Of a stretch of DNA of 11,464 nt, positions 7,364 through 11,464 are shown in pieces. Made by a program: the position numbers and the translations under genes. Origin of the DNA: Saprospiraceae bacterium (GTDB lineage: Bacteria > Bacteroidota > Bacteroidia > Chitinophagales > Saprospiraceae); assembly GCA_007125435.1 (NCBI GenBank), contig SLDF01000304.1, forward strand, positions 1 through 11,464. The letters are read 5' to 3'. Every line of letters begins with the position of its first letter. The first letter of the stretch is position 1. The notes beneath the pieces were generated by a model. That model worked only from the letters and a program-made list of their open reading frames with translations, had not been told where the DNA came from and did not search any database.

Positions 7364-7385
7364 GTAACACTTGAACAAGTGTTAC
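7364..7385. promoter_or_regulatory. Perfect 10-bp inverted repeat, candidate operator between divergent genes
   Basis: GTAACACTTG, a two-base AA spacer and CAAGTGTTAC form a perfect dyad near the middle of the gap between sprE and the M23 gene. The symmetry and size suit a dimeric regulator. In either transcript it could also form a 9-bp stem with a four-base loop, so an RNA role is possible. No T-run follows it on either strand, which argues against a terminator. Confidence 0.55.
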
Positions 7386-7406
7386 AGCATAATAACAGAT
7401 TAGCTG

Positions 7407-7414
7407 CAAAATTA
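7407..7414 (-). promoter_or_regulatory. Candidate -7 box (TAATTTTG) for sprE
   Basis: Read on the - strand this is an exact TAnnTTTG match. It would start sprE transcription near 7402, giving a leader of about 55-85 nt that includes the palindrome. No good -33 element was found. Confidence 0.3.
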
Positions 7415-7427
7415 TTTTAAAAGACCA

Positions 7428-7435
7428 TATATTTG
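7428..7435 (+). promoter_or_regulatory. Candidate -7 box (TATATTTG) for the M23 operon
   Basis: This is an exact TAnnTTTG match whose last base lies four bases before the ATG at 7440. The arrangement repeats that of the ABC gene (box at 212-219, ATG at 225) and implies a start site at or beside the start codon. Confidence 0.4.
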
Positions 7436-7439
7436 ACAC

Positions 7440-8342
7440 ATGGCAGAAGATAAATCCGGCAAAAAAGACAAAATAAAGTCACGTAAAAATTACAGAATCT
7501 TTCTTCGTAATAACGAAACGCTTCAGGAAGTATTCTCCCTAAAGTTGAACTTCAAAGCTATGTACCTGCTGGTCAGCACAATCCTGGTTATGTTTTTCTT
7601 CATTACCTGGATATTGATTGCTTACACACCGCTCAAGCGGTTAATGCCCGGTTACGATGATGTATACATCCACCCTGAATACGTCAAACTCAATAACAAA
7701 GTGAACGAAATAGAAGCTGCCTTTGAAGAGCAAGAATTTTATATTGAAAGTTTTAGAAACATATTGACCGGAGAAAACGCTGACTCGCTACTCGAAGATC
7801 AGTTGGAAGAGCTCACCGCTTCTATGGATAATGATTGGAGCCCGGCCGATGAAGAGGTAGGCAATACAATTGACCTCTCAAAGTCTTCATCACCACCTGC
7901 TGCTGAAAAGGATGCTGAATTCATCCCGATTAAGAGCGATCAGGTCAACCTACCGGTCAGCAACATAGCAGACAAACTCTATCTTATTCCACCTGTTCAT
8001 GGCGTAATCATTGAGCGGTTTGATCCGGTCAAGAGACATTATGGCATCGATATTTCTGCTCCAAAAAACTCTCCGGTAAAAGCCATCATGGATGGTCACG
8101 TCATCAGTTCTGACTGGACGCTTGAGACCGGCAACTCCTTGGCCATACTGCATGATAATAATGTACTATCTTTCTACAAGCACAATGCCATCAATCTCGT
8201 AAAAGCAGGTAGCTATGTCAGAGCTGGCGAAGCCGTTGCCATCATTGGCAACACAGGGACACAATCAACAGGGCCACATCTTCACTTTGAGCTCTGGAAA
8301 AACGGCAAACCTGTAGACCCAACGGATTATATCAATTTTTAA
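7440..8342 (+). CDS. Membrane-anchored M23 (LytM) peptidoglycan endopeptidase
   Basis: Expected to cut peptide cross-bridges in the cell wall from the periplasmic side of the inner membrane. The 300 residues comprise a basic cytoplasmic tail (1-40), one membrane helix (about 41-61), a helical linker with coiled-coil character (about 78-130), an acidic Ser/Pro-rich spacer (about 130-170), and the LytM domain (about 183-300). The zinc and catalytic residues are all present: His200 and Asp204 in HxxxD, His248 in YKHN, and His280 and His282 in HLHFE. It therefore looks active rather than a degenerate LytM regulator. It heads a probable four-gene operon, 11 nt ahead of the glycosyltransferase gene, and is divergent from sprE. 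The ATG follows a TATATTTG box by four bases, with no Shine-Dalgarno. Confidence 0.92.
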   Translation: MAEDKSGKKDKIKSRKNYRIFLRNNETLQEVFSLKLNFKAMYLLVSTILVMFFFITWILIAYTPLKRLMPGYDDVYIHPEYVKLNNKVNEIEAAFEEQEFYIESFRNILTGENADSLLEDQLEELTASMDNDWSPADEEVGNTIDLSKSSSPPAAEKDAEFIPIKSDQVNLPVSNIADKLYLIPPVHGVIIERFDPVKRHYGIDISAPKNSPVKAIMDGHVISSDWTLETGNSLAILHDNNVLSFYKHNAINLVKAGSYVRAGEAVAIIGNTGTQSTGPHLHFELWKNGKPVDPTDYINF

Positions 8343-8353
8343 CAGGATAGGTC

Positions 8354-9448
8354 ATGATGATAGGATTGTACCTGACACTTATCCTTGCTTTGTTAGTGCA
8401 AGCTATATTTTTTTTCATCTTCACCGTTGCAAGAAAGCAGCAAGTAAAAGCAGTCAATACACCTGACCCATCACCTTTTACCGTATTAATATGTGCGCGC
8501 AATGAGTTACCACACCTGGAGGCCCACCTGCAGACCTGGCTTTCTCAGCTATCTAGTCGAGACCACTTAATGATCGTCGATGATGGCTCTACTGACGGCT
8601 CGCACGACTACCTAAAAGCCAAAGCCGCCACCCATCCAAATTTGACACTCTTGCACATTCCTGATGATCAAAAAACACACCCAGGTAAGAAAGCTGCACT
8701 TCACGAAGGCTTAAAGGCCTGCAAGACGGAGCATATCATTCTTACTGATGCGGACTGCTATCCCCTATCTGAATACTGGGCTTCCTCCATGAACCAAAGC
8801 TTACACCACTATGATGTAGTGATAGGTTTTGCCCCTTTGATAATGAGACCCTCAATAGTATCGATGTTTGCTTCCCTTGAATCTATTTACGTTGCCATGC
8901 AATATGGCAGCTTTGCCATTCTTGGCAGACCATATATGTACGTCGGTAGAAATGCTGGCATCAAAAAAAGTAAGGTTTTACAAACCAATGCCATTAATAA
9001 GCATATGGATATGACATCCGGTGACGATGACCTCACTTTTCAAGCCATAAGAAAAGATGTCAGTGTCGGCGTCAATCTCCAGAAAGAAGCCCTTGTCAAC
9101 TCATACCCGCCTGAGCACTTGAGAACCTTCATCCGTCAAAAGACCAGACACATGTCCACTTCAGTAAGATATGACGCCTTTTCAAAAATCGCACTTGCCG
9201 TGCTGGCAGCCAGTCATATCTTATTTTATTTTTGCCTTGGATTGATGCTTTTTTCTGAAGCTGCCATTTGGGTGCCTTCCATGCTGACATTGAGGGCAAT
9301 TATCATCTTACCGGCTTGGCACAGATGGTCATCTGACTTACTTATTCCCTTTAGATGGGGTAAAATTCTCATTTTCGATTTACTTTTGAGTATTTATTAT
9401 CCGGTCATGATGACCACACTTTTCAAAAAATCAATAAGGTGGACATAA
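8354..9448 (+). CDS. Membrane-bound family 2 glycosyltransferase
   Basis: Probably an inverting transferase that uses a nucleotide sugar on the cytoplasmic face of the inner membrane. The 364 residues have an N-terminal helix (about 4-26), a GT-A domain (about 41-270), and two or three C-terminal helices (about 278-300, 304-322, 338-357). The GT2 signatures are visible: VLICARNE (44-51), VDDGSTDGS with Asp76/Asp77, the DAD metal-binding triad TDADC (132-134), and acidic GDDD (223-226) as likely catalytic base. QKTRH (262-266) takes the place of the usual QxxRW, with His for Trp. The acceptor is unknown; its setting with envelope genes suggests a surface glycan or glycolipid. Its start is the ATG at 8354, with a second ATG right after it. 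Its last ten bases overlap rsmG. Confidence 0.9.
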   Translation: MMIGLYLTLILALLVQAIFFFIFTVARKQQVKAVNTPDPSPFTVLICARNELPHLEAHLQTWLSQLSSRDHLMIVDDGSTDGSHDYLKAKAATHPNLTLLHIPDDQKTHPGKKAALHEGLKACKTEHIILTDADCYPLSEYWASSMNQSLHHYDVVIGFAPLIMRPSIVSMFASLESIYVAMQYGSFAILGRPYMYVGRNAGIKKSKVLQTNAINKHMDMTSGDDDLTFQAIRKDVSVGVNLQKEALVNSYPPEHLRTFIRQKTRHMSTSVRYDAFSKIALAVLAASHILFYFCLGLMLFSEAAIWVPSMLTLRAIIILPAWHRWSSDLLIPFRWGKILIFDLLLSIYYPVMMTTLFKKSIRWT

Positions 9449-10080
9449 CAATAGAAGACATTCAAAAATACTTTCCGCATCTCAGTGACAGCCAGCTGGA
9501 TCAGCTCAAAGCACTACCCCAGCTCTATAAAGACTGGAATGACAAGATCAACGTCATCTCCAGAAAAGATACCGATCACATCTATGAGCATCACGTATTG
9601 CACTCTATGACCTTAGCTAAATACTGCTCATTCGCAGCTGGGACTGAGTTATTGGACCTGGGCACAGGCGGTGGCTTCCCGGGCATACCACTGGCCATAC
9701 TCTACCCTCAATGTCAATTCACCCTTATAGATGGCACCGGCAAGAAGATAAAAGTTGTCCAAGAAATCAGCCAGTCCATTGGTCTTCAAAATGTAGAAGC
9801 CATACAAGTCAGAGCTGAGGAGCTGAAGCAGCGGCGATTTGACTTTGTCGTGACCAGAGCCGTTGCCAAGCTGGACATGCTGTGGACCTGGAGCCAGCGT
9901 CTCATCCACACACAACATAAAAATGCACTACCAAATGGCCTATTGGCACTCAAAGGCGGTCAACTTAAAAGCGAGGTCAAAGCCCTGCCCAGAGGACTTG
10001 ATGTTGATATCTTACCCATCAATAAATTAATCAACCGTCGTTACTACGATGAAAAATACATCGTCTATGTCCAGAAATAA
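9439..10080 (+). CDS. rsmG: 16S rRNA (guanine527-N7)-methyltransferase RsmG
   Basis: Methylates N7 of G527 in 16S rRNA using SAM. The 213 residues match the usual RsmG length. Family features are seen in order: LYKDWNDKINVISRKD (29-44), HHVLHS (51-56), the SAM-binding loop LLDLGTGGGFPGIPLAI (71-87), acidic Asp98 for the ribose, VTRAVAKL (138-145) and LKGG (171-174). The start is a GTG at 9439, inside the end of the glycosyltransferase gene. It gives the expected N-terminus (IQKYFPHLS), and no ATG lies nearby in frame. The ten-base overlap suggests translational coupling. Confidence 0.95.
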   Translation: MDITIEDIQKYFPHLSDSQLDQLKALPQLYKDWNDKINVISRKDTDHIYEHHVLHSMTLAKYCSFAAGTELLDLGTGGGFPGIPLAILYPQCQFTLIDGTGKKIKVVQEISQSIGLQNVEAIQVRAEELKQRRFDFVVTRAVAKLDMLWTWSQRLIHTQHKNALPNGLLALKGGQLKSEVKALPRGLDVDILPINKLINRRYYDEKYIVYVQK

Positions 10081-10119
10081 TCCACTATTCCTCGCTTGTA
10101 AAATCCCCCTTTGCAACTT

Positions 10120-11334
10120 ATGAATTTGTCGTTCAACATAGCAAGCCGATACATTTTTGGCAAGAAGAAGACCAATGCCATTAATATCATCACCGGGATT
10201 TCCATTCTGGGACTTACAGTAGGTACTGCAGCGCTCATCCTTGTGCTCTCCGTATTCAATGGGCTGGAGATGTTAATTTCCGGCATGTTTGGTGCATTCA
10301 ACCCCGACTTGCTTATCCAGCCTGTCAAGGGCAAGCACTTCGCTTATGACGAAGACATGCTGGCAAAGATAAGAGGTATAGATGGTGTAGCAGAGGTATC
10401 GGCGGTGGTTGAAGAGTTAGCCCTGTTTGAGTACAAGGGCGTGCAGGCATTTGGCCGGCTCAAAGGTGTGGACAATAAGTACCCTGAAGTCAGTCGTATT
10501 GGTAGTCATTTGTATTCCGGCAGCCTGACCTTCAGAGAAGAAGGTGTCGAAAAAGCCGTTCTAGGGCTAGGTATGGCAGATCGACTCGCCGTAAACATCT
10601 ATGACCCCTTTGTGTCCGTCACAGTATATGCACCGAAGCGCACTCGGCGCTCAGCCATGGATCAGCCATTTCAGTCGCGCAATACTCAGCCGTCCGGCAT
10701 ATTCATGATCCAGCAAGACTTTGACAATGAGTATGTTTTGAGTTCACTCGCATTTGCTCAGGATCTCCTTCAGTTACACGACCGCATCAGCGCTTTCGAA
10801 GTCAGATTGGCTTCTCCTACACCATCCGGTACCATAGCAGCAGTCAAAGCCATTGTCGGTTCTGACTTCACCGTAAAGGACCGCTACGAGCAAGATGAGG
10901 CTTTTCTTAAGCTACAAAGACTCGAAAAATGGGTCAGCTACATCATCCTCTCCCTTACCCTCTTCCTCGTCGCTTTCAATCTCGTCGGCGCCATATGGAT
11001 GATCCTCCGCGAAAAAATACTCGACATCTCCGTTCTCAAAGCCATGGGCTACACCGACCGTGATACATCGCTTATATTTAAGCAGATGGGCTTGATCATA
11101 GGTCTATTAGGTGCCATTGGAGGCGTCATATTAGCCCTCATCATTTACAACCTCCAGGTCAAGTACGCCCTTGTACGCATCCCCGACGGATTCGCCGTCC
11201 AAGCATATCCCGTGGCATTATCGTGGATCGACATCATCGTCGTCAGCGCTACCGTCATCATCATCGCCTACCTTTCCGCATTACCTGCAGCCAGATTTGC
11301 GCACAAGACTCCCATCAACCTCAGAGAGAATTGA
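10120..11334 (+). CDS. LolC/LolE-type (FtsX-like) ABC permease
   Basis: Likely the membrane subunit of a lipoprotein-releasing or related MacB-fold ABC transporter, which lifts lipoproteins from the inner membrane toward the outer membrane carrier. The 404 residues start with SFNIASRYIFGKK and membrane helix 1 (about 21-48), followed by a large periplasmic MacB-like domain (about 50-270). Three helices follow (about 272-294, 323-345, 368-390) in an FtsX domain with LREKILDISVLKAMG (296-310), the coupling segment facing the ATPase. No ATPase partner (LolD) is in the window. The ATG at 10120 is preferred over the in-frame TTG at 10111 because it gives the usual family start. It lies 39 nt after rsmG. 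Codons in the last third end in C much more often than before. Confidence 0.9.
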   Translation: MNLSFNIASRYIFGKKKTNAINIITGISILGLTVGTAALILVLSVFNGLEMLISGMFGAFNPDLLIQPVKGKHFAYDEDMLAKIRGIDGVAEVSAVVEELALFEYKGVQAFGRLKGVDNKYPEVSRIGSHLYSGSLTFREEGVEKAVLGLGMADRLAVNIYDPFVSVTVYAPKRTRRSAMDQPFQSRNTQPSGIFMIQQDFDNEYVLSSLAFAQDLLQLHDRISAFEVRLASPTPSGTIAAVKAIVGSDFTVKDRYEQDEAFLKLQRLEKWVSYIILSLTLFLVAFNLVGAIWMILREKILDISVLKAMGYTDRDTSLIFKQMGLIIGLLGAIGGVILALIIYNLQVKYALVRIPDGFAVQAYPVALSWIDIIVVSATVIIIAYLSALPAARFAHKTPINLREN

Positions 11335-11340
11335 TATATA

Positions 11341-11395
11341 TGAATTTATACCCTCATCACGAATTTCTAATGCATAATTCGGGTTTGAATTATGC
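11341..11395. repeat. Solo terminal module of the MITE-like repeat, with its own hairpin
   Basis: Positions 11351-11383 match the 33-nt right-end module of copies A (98-130) and B (2374-2406) with few differences. No core or left arm is attached. GCATAATTC (11372-11380) and GAATTATGC (11387-11395) form a perfect nine-base stem with loop GGGTTT, right after the LolC-like gene. It may double as a transcription end signal, although only a short TTTT (11403-11406) follows. Confidence 0.7.
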
Positions 11396-11407
11396 TTAGG
11401 ATGTTTT

Positions 11408-11464
11408 GGGCGTGCCCCTTCGGGTCGGGCTATCCGCTTGTATTCCTGACAGTCTCATGGGCAG
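11408..11464. repeat. Start of a second GC-rich intergenic repeat (cut by window edge)
   Basis: GGGCGTGCCCCTTCGGGTCGG (11408 onward) can fold as GGGC/GCCC and CCC-TTC-GGG stems. From memory, sequences of the form GGGCG...CCTTCGGGTCGGGC...TATCCGC recur between genes in Bacteroidota genomes. It also resembles the start of the repeat at 2861-3000. The rest lies beyond the window. Confidence 0.55.

Noticed and set aside
7364..7385. The dyad as a transcription terminator
   Set aside because: It lies between divergent start sites with no T-run on either side, so an operator or leader hairpin fits better.
10111..10119. TTG start for the LolC-like gene
   Set aside because: The ATG three codons later gives the standard family N-terminus.

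Overview
The window looks like chromosomal DNA of a Bacteroidota bacterium, probably of the Cytophagia branch. Three things point there: a type IX secretion lipoprotein of the PorW/SprE family, promoter-like TAnnTTTG boxes with few Shine-Dalgarno sequences, and dense intergenic palindromic repeats. No prophage, CRISPR array, rRNA, tRNA or transposase gene was seen.

Left part (1-3083, + strand): a full-length ABC exporter (225-1988) lies between two copies of an imperfectly palindromic, MITE-like repeat. The left copy is cut by the window edge. The right copy (about 2092-2412) is a complete long hairpin with a second small GC-rich hairpin inside its left arm. It ends about 10 nt before a gene for a 135-residue membrane protein of unknown function (2423-2830). 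A GC-rich repeat of about 140 nt (2861-3000) fills the convergent gap that follows.

Middle (3084-7346, - strand): a DUF4236-domain protein of unknown function (3084-4202), then a large TPR lipoprotein, PorW/SprE (4356-7319), which carries an unusual lysine/arginine-rich insert.

Right part (7440-11334, + strand): transcribed divergently from sprE. A membrane-anchored M23 endopeptidase, a membrane glycosyltransferase, rsmG (16S rRNA m7G527 methyltransferase) and a LolC/LolE-type permease follow with gaps of 11 nt, a 10-nt overlap and 39 nt, so they probably form one operon. The 93-120 nt divergent region has a perfect 10+10 bp palindrome and TAnnTTTG boxes on both strands, which suggests shared control of sprE and the peptidase. 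The window ends in a solo terminal module of the first repeat joined to the start of another repeat resembling the one at 2861-3000.

The coding genes are mostly recognisable housekeeping or envelope functions. The less explained material is the repeat population, the divergent operator candidate, promoter boxes sitting almost on start codons, and the DUF4236 and small membrane proteins. I found no convincing new multi-gene system.
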